Source of the DNA: Chryseobacterium cucumeris
GTDB lineage: Bacteria; Bacteroidota; Bacteroidia; Flavobacteriales; Weeksellaceae
Assembly (NCBI RefSeq): GCF_016775705.1
Contig: NZ_CP068760.1
Span: 1,488,001 to 1,552,000, forward strand
Length of the DNA: 64,000 bases
Reading direction: 5' to 3'
The notes beneath the pieces are model-generated. The model searched no databases and had not been told where the DNA came from. It saw only the letters and a program-made list of their open reading frames with translations. Position 1 is the first letter of the stretch. The number at the start of each line of letters is the position of its first letter. A program made the translations under genes and the position numbers. Shown here in pieces: positions 17,188 through 26,201 of this stretch.

Positions 17188-19143
17188 ATGAAAAAAATCA
17201 CAACTTTTTTACTAAGTCTTACAGCTCCATTTTACTTTGCACAGCAGGCGGGTGATGTTGTAAGTGCCGAACAGAAACTGGATTTAACACCACAGGGAGT
17301 CATCAATTTTATAGCCAATAATCTTGGCGATCAGAATGCTCCTGAGTTTGCCAATTACCTGAACAGTTTCAATATCGGGCTGAAAGGATACAAAATCACT
17401 TATTACACCAAAAATGAAAACAATGTTCTTGTAAAAGCTACAGGACTATTGATGTACCCTAACGTACCTTTCAAACTCTCAACAGTAGTATCTGACCATG
17501 GAACTACAGACAGCAGGCACAATGTTCCGTCTAATTTCAAAGGGGCTTTAACAGCAGGATTTGTGGTCGAATTATCCTATGTACTCAACGGGTATATTCT
17601 GATGGCCCCTGATTACGTAGGGATGGGAACCGGGGACGGAACTCACCCATATGTAGATTATGCCACAGAAGCCGGAGCTACCATAGATTTCATTACCGCT
17701 GCCAATAAAGTACTGGCACAACTGAACATCAAACGTTATGATGAATATTTCCTGGCCGGATATTCTCAGGGCGCACATGCTGCAATGTCTACCTTAAAAA
17801 GATTAAGCATTTCAAATCCTGATAATATCAAATTCAAATATGCTTACATGGGCGACGGCCCTTATGATTTTTCAGGAGTAACTTTAAATAAAGGAGTCCT
17901 TGAAAAAGATATTTATCCTTTCACCTCATTCCTGGCGAATGTCCTTCATACCTGCAACAATACGGGATATAAAACCTATAATAATGACATTTCAGAAGTT
18001 ATTTCTGCAGAATATCTGGACAAATACAACTATCATGTCGTTCAGGATAACGGCGGACTTTTGTGGGGCCCTGTTATATGGAGAAAGCTCTTTACCACCA
18101 GCTTTGTAAACGATGTCACCAATAATCCCAATAACAAGCTCAGACAATGCATGAAACCTAAGGATGTGTATGACTGGTACAATAAAACGCCTATGACACT
18201 GGGTCATTCAACTGTCGATTTAGCCATTCCGCCTGAAAATACCTCCAAAACTATTGATGTTCAGCGGGGTTACTATCCATGGTGGGATCTGAACAAGTAT
18301 AAACTGGATTCCTTCTACTGGGGACCGCTAGGACATGTAGGTGGAATTCTGCCTTTCACTTTAGCTTCCAATGCAAAGTTCAATACCCTGAGAAGCGGCG
18401 GCCTTCTTAATGAATGGGCGATTGCAGGTTCAATTTTCGGTAAGCAACCGGAGAAAACTTCTGAAAAACCTTCCCTTCTGTCTTCACAGATAAAACCGGA
18501 CCTAGGCAGTATGCAGCTGGTTGAAATTACAGATTTCAATAAAGAAAAAGCCCAGAGCAGAACAGCCGGTAGTCAAAATTTATCTGATTTAAAAGACGGA
18601 GTTTATTTATTGAAAGTATCGGAAAACAATGAAGATAAAATAATTCCATACATCAAAAATACCCCAAAAGAAGTTGCTGAAAATGAAATTATACAATCTT
18701 CCAATGCATCAATATTGCAATTGAAAGTAGATCAGGACGAACTTACTGCTGTGAATATTTTTGATGAAAATAAAACCCTGATCAGAAGTATTTCCTCAAA
18801 ACAATATCGGGAGGCCGGAGGAATCAATATTCAGAATCTTGAAAACAAAAACTATACGTTTGAAGTTGTTACTCCATACTATAACCTTCAGTTCAGTAAA
18901 TCGGCTGGCAGCATATTATCATCAGAAAACAGTACTGATATTTACACCCAGAGACAACAGATTGTGGCTAAATCCGGGAATGATATTAAGAACATCAGCA
19001 TTTACAGTATATCTGGCTCTCTGATCGTTCAACAGGACGTTAATAAACCGGTGTTTGAGTCGAGAAACCTGGAACCGGGAATATATCTGGTGCAGATCAC
19101 TCTTTCTAATGGAAAAATTATCAATAAAAAAGTAAAACTATAA
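17188..19143 (+). CDS. Secreted alpha/beta hydrolase (lipase/esterase-like) with T9SS C-terminal sorting domain
   Basis: The 651-residue protein has a Sec signal peptide (cleavage near FAQ, residue 19). An alpha/beta-hydrolase domain of the secretory-lipase type spans roughly 40-430, with nucleophile S193 in AGYSQGAHA. Likely acid and base residues lie in HSTVDLAIP and GPLGHVGG. A low-complexity linker leads to a type A T9SS sorting domain over the last ~75 residues (SISGSLIVQQDV, LEPGIYLVQI, ending KIINKKVKL). It is therefore probably exported by the type IX system and either anchored at the surface or released. The substrate (lipid or other ester) is unknown. It is monocistronic, with a terminator at 19184-19210. 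Confidence 0.88.
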   Translation: MKKITTFLLSLTAPFYFAQQAGDVVSAEQKLDLTPQGVINFIANNLGDQNAPEFANYLNSFNIGLKGYKITYYTKNENNVLVKATGLLMYPNVPFKLSTVVSDHGTTDSRHNVPSNFKGALTAGFVVELSYVLNGYILMAPDYVGMGTGDGTHPYVDYATEAGATIDFITAANKVLAQLNIKRYDEYFLAGYSQGAHAAMSTLKRLSISNPDNIKFKYAYMGDGPYDFSGVTLNKGVLEKDIYPFTSFLANVLHTCNNTGYKTYNNDISEVISAEYLDKYNYHVVQDNGGLLWGPVIWRKLFTTSFVNDVTNNPNNKLRQCMKPKDVYDWYNKTPMTLGHSTVDLAIPPENTSKTIDVQRGYYPWWDLNKYKLDSFYWGPLGHVGGILPFTLASNAKFNTLRSGGLLNEWAIAGSIFGKQPEKTSEKPSLLSSQIKPDLGSMQLVEITDFNKEKAQSRTAGSQNLSDLKDGVYLLKVSENNEDKIIPYIKNTPKEVAENEIIQSSNASILQLKVDQDELTAVNIFDENKTLIRSISSKQYREAGGINIQNLENKNYTFEVVTPYYNLQFSKSAGSILSSENSTDIYTQRQQIVAKSGNDIKNISIYSISGSLIVQQDVNKPVFESRNLEPGIYLVQITLSNGKIINKKVKL

Positions 19144-19183
19144 ATCAATCACTCCTCTATATCTTTATTTCAAGTTAATTTTT

Positions 19184-19210
19184 GGCACTTCAGCAATGAA
19201 GTGCCTTTTT
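19184..19210 (+). terminator. Intrinsic terminator of the T9SS hydrolase gene
   Basis: GGCACTTCA / TGAAGTGCC stem with a GCAA loop, then TTTTTG. Confidence 0.75.
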
Positions 19211-19249
19211 GCGTCGATAATTTAAAAGCATTATAAATGGAGCATATCC

Positions 19250-21613
19250 TTAAAACTTAAATCCGACACTAAAATATATTCTTGAAAAATCAAGCTGGCT
19301 GTTTCTGGAAATATTCAAACCAATAGGCCCTATAAGCGATTCATAGCCAAGATTTACTCCGTAGCCGAACATATCAAAACTGTTATTGAAAGGAGAAAAC
19401 TCTTCACTTACCTTTCCATAACTGAATGATGGGGTAAGATAGAGCTTTTTCATAATTCTGTACTGAAATGAGATGGCCGCCTTAGCAACTGAAGTCATCG
19501 GAAGCTCTTTCTGACGAAGTCCATTGAATTCCGGGCTTAGCAGGTCGTAATTATACTCACTGCCTCCAAGATTATACTTTTGGTTCAGGAACAGATACGG
19601 AACCTGATCTTCTTTTTTGGCACCAAAGCTCGTACCGAGAAACACATTTGCTTTTACGGTCAGTCTTCTTGTAATCGGGTAGAAAAAGTTCTCATTCAGT
19701 GTAAATGAAACGAGATTTTTAGGCTCATAATAGTAAGAGTCTTTCGGGTTAAGAATCTGATAAAGAAGAGGCTGTACCACGTTCAGGTCATAAAGCTCAT
19801 ACTGATCTCCATAGTAAAATCTTGTGCTCACCTGAAGATGATTCCCCCTGCTTGTAAAATACCTTTTATTAAGATTATTCTGTTCAAATTTCAGGAAAGT
19901 ATTGAAATTGCTGTGGTTATACAGCTTTTTGCTGTAATTATCTACTTTTGACTGATCTACTTTATCCAGTAAACTGTACATTCTTTCCGTACTGAATTCC
20001 GTTCCAAGAGACAGGTAAGAATTGGGATTGATATTATAATTCAGTGCAATTTTTCCGGTTATGTTACGGTACATATGGTTCGGAAAACGGTCGCCGCCAT
20101 CTTCACTTATATCATACAGCCTGAAGTTCAGGTCATTACTTTTAAGATGAACCATTTTAGCTTCCAGATCCAGCCATAAACGTTTACCACTGTCTAAGAA
20201 CTGCTGGTAAGCAACTTTAGCTTTAAAACGTTCGGAAATATCTACTGTTGCCAGAAACCTGGATCTGTTCAGGAGAATGTTTCTGTACGTATAATTGACA
20301 ATAATTCCTACGGACTGTTCCGTATCATAGTGCAAAGCCAGTTTAAACGCTCCTTTTTTCGCTCTTTTCACAAAAACATTCATCACAAGACCGTCGTTTA
20401 CATTTGTGTAGGTATAATACACCTTTACATACTGCCGCATTCCGAAGACCCTGTCTATGGCTTCATTAACGGTTTTTACATCGTAATACTTCCCTTCCGT
20501 AAGCCCCATCTGCTTTTTCAGCACTTCAATTTCTGCAGCATCTGTAATGGGTGTTCCGTCTTCTTCGTTAAAAGTAAATTTTGTTGTAGGCAGTTTCACT
20601 TCTTCAATCATTGTATGCTCATACGTAATTCCGGCTTTGCGCTGAGCTTCTGCCAGGGCGACAAACTCAGGAAGATGCTTTCTCGCCTCCATCTCTCCTA
20701 TTTTTATGATCCTTCTGAATTTGGCAAAATCTTTCGTTGTAATTTCTCCCAGTGGATCTACAAAGTCGACCAGAATATTTGATAATTCTTTCTGATGTTT
20801 AAAATCTTCTACAGAGCGGATGGCATGAGTCTGATAGATCATCTTCATCGGATTTTCAATCTCTTTTTTCGTAAAAAGTCTGAATCCGGTGTAGCCTCCG
20901 ATCACAAAACCGGCACCCATCTCACGAACTTCATTGGCCGGATAATTACGATCCAGACCGCCATCAACCAAAAGCTTTCCATCAATATAAACAGGAGCAA
21001 AGGCGGCAGGAATAGCCAGCGTAGATCGAATAGCCAGTGGTAATGATCCTTCTTTCTGCATCACCAGACCGCCATTTTCAATATCGGAAGATGTAAGCTG
21101 CACAGGAATTCTCAGTTTACTGAAATCGTTGATATGCTTTGCGTTGAAAGTAAGCGTATTAAGAACTTCTCCCATGTACTGCCCTTCAATATAAGAACTT
21201 GGAAGTGTGGGAAATCCTTTGACTACTGGAAATTCAAGGATATATTTGTCGTATTCATCTTTTTCACTGATATTGACTTTGTTATAAGGAATTTTATTAC
21301 TCAGAATTCTGTTCCAGTCCATTTTATAAATGGTATGCTTCATCTGGTCAGCATTATATCCCATTGCATATAAGCCTCCCAGAATCCCTCCCATACTGGT
21401 TCCTGTGATATAATCGACTTTGATTCCCAATGAATCGATCATTTTTAAAATCCCGATGTGTGCAAATCCCTTTGCCCCGCCGCCACTGAGTGCAAGACCA
21501 AACTTAGTATCTTTGGTTACATTTTGAAGCGCAATATTCAGGGAATCATTTTTTTGCTGAGATTTGATAATAAGAGAAAAAGCAATAGCTAAAAATATCA
21601 GGATCTTTTTCAT
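19250..21613 (-). CDS. Patatin-like phospholipase fused to an Omp85-type barrel (type Vd-like)
   Basis: The 787-residue protein has a signal peptide, then a patatin domain with the oxyanion loop SGGGAKG (43-49), nucleophile S73 in GTSMGG and catalytic Asp at about 217 in LVDGG. A POTRA-like segment (about 350-420; GKYYDVKTVNEAIDRVFG) and a C-terminal beta-barrel with the Omp85/surface-antigen pattern follow (YNLGGSEYNYD, GYGVNLGYESLIGPIGLNIS, ending in FSVGFKF). This is the PlpD-like type Vd layout, in which a barrel displays or holds a phospholipase A. The Ser-Asp dyad is intact. It stands alone on its strand. Confidence 0.9.
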   Translation of the reverse strand: MKKILIFLAIAFSLIIKSQQKNDSLNIALQNVTKDTKFGLALSGGGAKGFAHIGILKMIDSLGIKVDYITGTSMGGILGGLYAMGYNADQMKHTIYKMDWNRILSNKIPYNKVNISEKDEYDKYILEFPVVKGFPTLPSSYIEGQYMGEVLNTLTFNAKHINDFSKLRIPVQLTSSDIENGGLVMQKEGSLPLAIRSTLAIPAAFAPVYIDGKLLVDGGLDRNYPANEVREMGAGFVIGGYTGFRLFTKKEIENPMKMIYQTHAIRSVEDFKHQKELSNILVDFVDPLGEITTKDFAKFRRIIKIGEMEARKHLPEFVALAEAQRKAGITYEHTMIEEVKLPTTKFTFNEEDGTPITDAAEIEVLKKQMGLTEGKYYDVKTVNEAIDRVFGMRQYVKVYYTYTNVNDGLVMNVFVKRAKKGAFKLALHYDTEQSVGIIVNYTYRNILLNRSRFLATVDISERFKAKVAYQQFLDSGKRLWLDLEAKMVHLKSNDLNFRLYDISEDGGDRFPNHMYRNITGKIALNYNINPNSYLSLGTEFSTERMYSLLDKVDQSKVDNYSKKLYNHSNFNTFLKFEQNNLNKRYFTSRGNHLQVSTRFYYGDQYELYDLNVVQPLLYQILNPKDSYYYEPKNLVSFTLNENFFYPITRRLTVKANVFLGTSFGAKKEDQVPYLFLNQKYNLGGSEYNYDLLSPEFNGLRQKELPMTSVAKAAISFQYRIMKKLYLTPSFSYGKVSEEFSPFNNSFDMFGYGVNLGYESLIGPIGLNISRNSQLDFSRIYFSVGFKF

Positions 21614-21780
21614 TGGTGCTGCTTAATGTATCTGATTTAAACTTTATAAGTTTTTAATAAGTAGTAAAGATACACAAAAAGTTACCTGCTTTATCACAAC
21701 ATTTCGTGAAGTAAACGATTCTAAGCCAGCTTATTTATTAAGAATAAACAGAGAGAAAAAATATACTAAGACTAAAATTT

Positions 21781-24468
21781 TTAATATGTTTTTATCGTTT
21801 CCACGAAATTGATATCCGGATTCAGGATTTCAAGAATAAGGCTTTTCACAGATTTCATGGCATCATCAATATTTCCTTTATCAAACTGCAGGGCAACCAT
21901 TCCCTTTTTAGCATCTGCAAAACTCCAGATTCCGGTTTCAATCGGGAAACCCCAAAACTCAGGAAGGTGCTGTACTACGTAATGGTAAATACAAAGCTGA
22001 AGGGCCTGTTTCCTGTCGCTGTTATGGAAATATTCATCTACGTTATCCTGATCAATCTTTACAGTAAGATTTTTAGTCCTGGCGGTTTTATAATCAATAA
22101 TTCTCAGAGTACCGTTCAGTTTATCAATCCTGTCAATGAATCCAAAGAAAGAAATTTTATCATTTCCATCGAGAGGAAAATCGATGTTTTCAAACCTTCT
22201 TTCGATATCAATAATCTCCAGTTTATTACCTTGCTTTATGAGTTCAAGATCATGATTCAGCACATTTTCAATGACCTTTTTAGCAATGGCCTTATGGATA
22301 TAATTCATCCCTTTTTCATAAAATTCCGGCTGGTGTTTCAGTTTTTCAATAGCAATATTTATATATTCATCTACTGCTTTAACTGAATTCTTTAAATCAC
22401 TTTCTTTTAAAACCTTACCCTTTAACACCTCATACACTTCTTGAAGTGAATAATGGACCAGATTTCCGTAATTTTTTATCGAAAGTTCTTCTTCAATTTC
22501 ATCTGTTTCCGAAGTGTTTAAAATCTTGGAAAGGTAGAAATCAATCGGATTGTAAAGATAACTCGTCAGGTGGGAAGCAGATACTTTTTCCTTCCATTTC
22601 TGAAGACGTTCCTGTACAATTTGTGTCTTGGAAATTTCAATCGGTTTGGTGGCAATAGGTTCAGAGGAATTTTCAATAATGAGATGTTCAATCTCATGAG
22701 AACTCTCCATTTCAATTTGGGTAATGAAACGGCTCTTCTCTCCGGTATTCACTCCGGAGCTTAAAGCATTATACAGCAAATGGACATTCTTCGCATCCTG
22801 AATCAGCCTGTAAAAGTGATAGGCATAAATGCTGTCATTTTCAAGAAAAGTATGGAGATCAAAGAATCTTCGGATATCAAAAGGAATATAGGTATTCTGT
22901 GAGTTTCCAAGCGGGAGTTTCCCTTCGTTGACAGAAAGCAGAATAACGTTTTCAAAGTTCAGGAGACGCGTTTCCAGTAATCCCATGATCTGAAGTCCTT
23001 TTAATGGTTCACCCTGAAAATCGATACTTTCAGAATTGATATGCTGGTTAATCAGGATTTCCAGCGTTTCCATTTTAATCTCAATATTGTAGGGAGTCAG
23101 CTGGTTTTTGATGATTCTGAATGCATTTTCAAAGTGAGAGACATTCTCATACTGAATATCATCTATTTCGAGCCATTTTACCTGCTGGCAGAACTCAATA
23201 AGCATATTCAGGTAGCCGTTGGTTCCAGTTGCTTTTTGAAGAAGACCATAATAAGACAGTCCGCTCAGCAGTTCATGTAAAAGTTTTCTGGAAATATACA
23301 CAATATTCCTCTCTTCTACTTTGGCTTTAAAATCATTGATAATCTGTTCATCTTCTGCTGATTTCGGCAGCTCTTCCAAAATGGGGAAAACATCTCTGTA
23401 ATAGTAAGACAGTTTGTTTTTTTCCAATTGCTTCTGCAGGTAGAAAAGACGTTTCACGGCATTGGAGAAAGATAAATTCTTCAACGGGAATCCCATTGTA
23501 ATATTCAAATTATCAACGCCATGCATCACATCAAGACTGGCTGGAAGAAGGTTTTCATCCAGCAGTACAACTGCCGTATTGGAGTAGGTTTTATTATTGA
23601 TCTCTTTAAAGATCTCAGGCAGTACTTTGGTCTGGGTTACATTCCCGGACACTTCGTATACCTTAATTTTTTTAGGTTGATTAAAATCGTCTTCTATCCA
23701 TTGAAAAGCTCTGTTATCATCAAATTCTTTCCATGTTTTATGATTTCTAAGGAATTTTCCGGCTTCCTGTCTTTCATCATTAAAATAATAACGGTCTGCC
23801 TGAAAGAAACACTGCGCTTTATTCCACTGTAAAAGGCTTCTTACAAGCTTTTCTTCTACCGGAGTAAAGGCATTGAAGCCACAAAAAACAAATTCTTCTT
23901 TGGTATTTTTCGCAAAATCAGCAATTCTGGCTTTAGCCGCCTCATGAATCATTCCGGAAGTAGCCCAGTTTCTCTCCTGCAGTCTCTCCTTTAAAACCGG
24001 GAGAAAAACATTCATATTCTGCCAGAAATTAAGAAACTTCTTTCTTGGAACATCGTCATCCTCACCAAGGTCCTGAGCCCATTCTTTGATTCTTTCTTCA
24101 TCAAACATATACTGCAGAACTGCCTGGTCGCTATCTGAGAATTTCAGGATATCATCCCAATCCTTCTGTAAGGTGGGAAACCATTTCAGAAAATCGGAAA
24201 AATCATCTCTGGGAATAAGATTCAGGCTTCGGTACACATCAAAAGAGAAAAGCCACAGCGGAATTCCCTGAATCGTCTGTTGATCGGCAATTTTATTGAT
24301 GAGTTCCTCTATTGTAAAAAAGTTAGGAAGAAATCCTGAGTAATTATTTTCTTCCAGGATCTGTCTGATAAACACAATGGGACGTTTTCCGGGCAGAATG
24401 ATATTAAACGCAGAAAGATCAGGGTTTTGTGCTAACAGTTCGTGGATGATCTTATTGAGGAATTTCAA
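21781..24468 (-). CDS. PD-(D/E)XK nuclease family protein, AddB-like repair exonuclease subunit
   Basis: The 895-residue protein resembles AddB/RexB-type proteins: an inactivated helicase-like region (about 1-620) followed by a RecB-type nuclease domain. The nuclease signature includes HLTSYLYNP near 640, the aspartate in GFIDRID near 775, the DYK motif at D792/K794 and a QALQLCIYHY motif near 821. No P-loop GKT motif is visible near the N-terminus (ILPGKRPIVF takes its place). With an AddA partner it would process double-strand ends, but no AddA gene is in this window. It overlaps the upstream DUF922 gene by 4 bases. Confidence 0.82.
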   Translation of the reverse strand: MKFLNKIIHELLAQNPDLSAFNIILPGKRPIVFIRQILEENNYSGFLPNFFTIEELINKIADQQTIQGIPLWLFSFDVYRSLNLIPRDDFSDFLKWFPTLQKDWDDILKFSDSDQAVLQYMFDEERIKEWAQDLGEDDDVPRKKFLNFWQNMNVFLPVLKERLQERNWATSGMIHEAAKARIADFAKNTKEEFVFCGFNAFTPVEEKLVRSLLQWNKAQCFFQADRYYFNDERQEAGKFLRNHKTWKEFDDNRAFQWIEDDFNQPKKIKVYEVSGNVTQTKVLPEIFKEINNKTYSNTAVVLLDENLLPASLDVMHGVDNLNITMGFPLKNLSFSNAVKRLFYLQKQLEKNKLSYYYRDVFPILEELPKSAEDEQIINDFKAKVEERNIVYISRKLLHELLSGLSYYGLLQKATGTNGYLNMLIEFCQQVKWLEIDDIQYENVSHFENAFRIIKNQLTPYNIEIKMETLEILINQHINSESIDFQGEPLKGLQIMGLLETRLLNFENVILLSVNEGKLPLGNSQNTYIPFDIRRFFDLHTFLENDSIYAYHFYRLIQDAKNVHLLYNALSSGVNTGEKSRFITQIEMESSHEIEHLIIENSSEPIATKPIEISKTQIVQERLQKWKEKVSASHLTSYLYNPIDFYLSKILNTSETDEIEEELSIKNYGNLVHYSLQEVYEVLKGKVLKESDLKNSVKAVDEYINIAIEKLKHQPEFYEKGMNYIHKAIAKKVIENVLNHDLELIKQGNKLEIIDIERRFENIDFPLDGNDKISFFGFIDRIDKLNGTLRIIDYKTARTKNLTVKIDQDNVDEYFHNSDRKQALQLCIYHYVVQHLPEFWGFPIETGIWSFADAKKGMVALQFDKGNIDDAMKSVKSLILEILNPDINFVETIKTY

Positions 24469-25001
24469 AGGGTTTTATAGCTTTTTAAGTTGTCGAGTTG
24501 TTCAGAAATCGACTGATTATATTCGGTTTGTTTTTCTTTATCAAGCCCATGACGGGTTTCTCTGTCGTAGGCCATCTGGAAATTCTTATAATCAACGGAT
24601 ATCCCATCGTAAATTGCTCTGAAATATTTGTTGTAGTCTCCTGAATTTTTGATTTTTTCAGCAACTGCTTTTCTGAATTTTCTTACAAACAATTCTGCAA
24701 TATCAAAATGCTTCTGCTCATGAAGGAGAATATAATCATTCATTCTTTTGGCATCTTTCCATGATTTATCTTCATGAAACAGTGTTTTGATAGTAATGGC
24801 AACCGGTGCTTTGGGATCGGAAGATTTTTCAGCATAAAATTCCCATCCACAATGGGTGTATGCTGCCACATCAGGATTCTTTTTTTTGTTAACCGGACTT
24901 TTAAAGTTATCCCAGGTTAGCTTTTTGCCTTCCTCCCAGAAAATTTTCTGCCCGTACACCACCTGCGCTGCCAGTAAACACAATACGAAAGTCAACTTCA
25001 T
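24465..25001 (-). CDS. DUF922 family putative secreted zinc metalloprotease
   Basis: The 178-residue protein has a signal peptide (cleavage near VYG, residue 17) and the zincin-like motif HEQKH at residues 94-98, typical of the DUF922 family. The WDNFKSP segment near residue 30 also matches. It should act in the periplasm if it is an active protease, but no substrate is known for the family. The stop codon overlaps the AddB-like gene start by 4 bases, so the two are translated in tandem. The functional link, if any, is unclear. Confidence 0.75.
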   Translation of the reverse strand: MKLTFVLCLLAAQVVYGQKIFWEEGKKLTWDNFKSPVNKKKNPDVAAYTHCGWEFYAEKSSDPKAPVAITIKTLFHEDKSWKDAKRMNDYILLHEQKHFDIAELFVRKFRKAVAEKIKNSGDYNKYFRAIYDGISVDYKNFQMAYDRETRHGLDKEKQTEYNQSISEQLDNLKSYKTL

Positions 25002-25405
25002 TATTTTACTACAATGGTTTTTGTAATCCAGCTGTTTCCTCCATTCCAGAATTTAAAAGTATAGGTTCCTTTGCTTTGCGGGCTGAAATTAATCTGATTT
25101 GCTCCCACATATTTCCCTTGTGTACAAGGGCCGTTGGTAATATATTTATAGGAAGTAACTGTTCTTTCCAGGTTATTATTGTAAACATAATCATATCCGT
25201 AAAAGCCTTCACAGTGAGACGGATAGGTGGAATACGTTTTTATGCTCTGTATCGCGTAAACGTCCATGGTATCATTAACAATTTTTACGCTGTCTATCTT
25301 GATTTTATCAATAGATTCGATGGTATGGTAATCATCATCATTACACGAAACCAGAAGCACGCCCAACAGGAATACTGAAGATCCAATATTTAAAAGTTTT
25401 TTCAT
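25001..25405 (-). CDS. Small lipoprotein of unknown function
   Basis: Starting at the ATG at 25405 gives a 134-residue protein with a clear lipoprotein signal (MKKLLNIG...VLLVSCNDDD, lipobox Cys near 22). This start has an AAAGG ribosome-binding-like sequence just upstream. The longer frame to 25432 would add nine residues and spoil the signal peptide. Cys residues in YPSHCEGF and NGPCTQGK could form a disulfide. The C-terminus (GTYTFKFWNGG, WITKTIVV) looks like an Ig-like beta-sandwich strand. It overlaps the DUF922 start by one base, forming a three-gene unit with the AddB-like gene. No function is recognised. Confidence 0.65.
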   Translation of the reverse strand: MKKLLNIGSSVFLLGVLLVSCNDDDYHTIESIDKIKIDSVKIVNDTMDVYAIQSIKTYSTYPSHCEGFYGYDYVYNNNLERTVTSYKYITNGPCTQGKYVGANQINFSPQSKGTYTFKFWNGGNSWITKTIVVK

Positions 25406-25467
25406 AACCTTTACTTTTCTGATTATTAACAAATATTAGCAAAAATTATTCCTTATTTACATAAAAA

Positions 25468-26103
25468 TCAGGAATTAAAATTACCTTTTGATACATAAAC
25501 TACTTTCTTGGTATCAAAAAATTCTTCATCAAAATAGTGTTTAAGATTGAATATTTCACATTTAATTCCGGCAAGTTCTTCAGCAAGATCACCGCCTTTT
25601 AAATATAAAATTCCGTTGTGTTTAGGATTAAACTGTTCTTTTTCAAATTTCCCTTTCAGCCATCTTAAAAATTCCGGCATCTGGGTTACTGCTCTGCTGA
25701 CTACAAAATGGAATTTTTCTTTCAGCTTCTCTGCTCTTCCATGAATAGCGGTAACATTAGTTAATCCAACTCCGTCTGCCACAGCCTGTACTACACTGAT
25801 TTTCTTCCCAATAGAATCAATCAGGGTAAATTCTACTTCAGGAAAAAGGATCGCCAGAGGAATCCCCGGAAAACCACCTCCGGTTCCGATATCCAAAACT
25901 TTGGTTCCCGGTGCGAATTCCATCACTTTTGCAATTCCCAAAGAGTGCAGAATGTGCTTTTCATACAGTGATTCCATATCTTTTCTGGAAATTACATTGA
26001 TCTTTTCATTCCATTCATTGTACAGATTTTCCAATTTGGAGAACTGTTCTTTCTGTTTTTCAGTAAGATCCGGGAAATATTTTAATAGTAACGATGCAGA
26101 CAT
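25468..26103 (-). CDS. rsmG: 16S rRNA (guanine527-N7)-methyltransferase
   Basis: RsmG (GidB) methylates G527 in the 530 loop of 16S rRNA using S-adenosylmethionine. The protein is 211 residues long from the ATG at 26103. The upstream in-frame Met at 26124 falls inside a promoter-like element, so it was not used. The SAM-binding segment VLDIGTGGGFPGIPLA is characteristic, as are the N-terminal NVISRK and the later HGRAEKL and FVVSRAVT motifs. Loss of this gene gives low-level streptomycin resistance in other bacteria. The call is secure. Confidence 0.95.
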   Translation of the reverse strand: MSASLLLKYFPDLTEKQKEQFSKLENLYNEWNEKINVISRKDMESLYEKHILHSLGIAKVMEFAPGTKVLDIGTGGGFPGIPLAILFPEVEFTLIDSIGKKISVVQAVADGVGLTNVTAIHGRAEKLKEKFHFVVSRAVTQMPEFLRWLKGKFEKEQFNPKHNGILYLKGGDLAEELAGIKCEIFNLKHYFDEEFFDTKKVVYVSKGNFNS

Positions 26104-26121
26104 GTGAATTATTATAAACCG

Positions 26122-26129
26122 CAAAAATA
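26122..26129 (-). promoter_or_regulatory. -7 element of rsmG
   Basis: The minus strand reads TATTTTTG (TAnnTTTG consensus), 18 bases before the ATG at 26103. It decides against the longer reading frame that starts at 26124. Confidence 0.45.
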
Positions 26130-26201
26130 AGTTTTATTTCTCTTGTATTCAAATCAACTTTTCCTGATCCTGATGTAAATTCTGGTTTTCAGCAAAATCC
26201 G

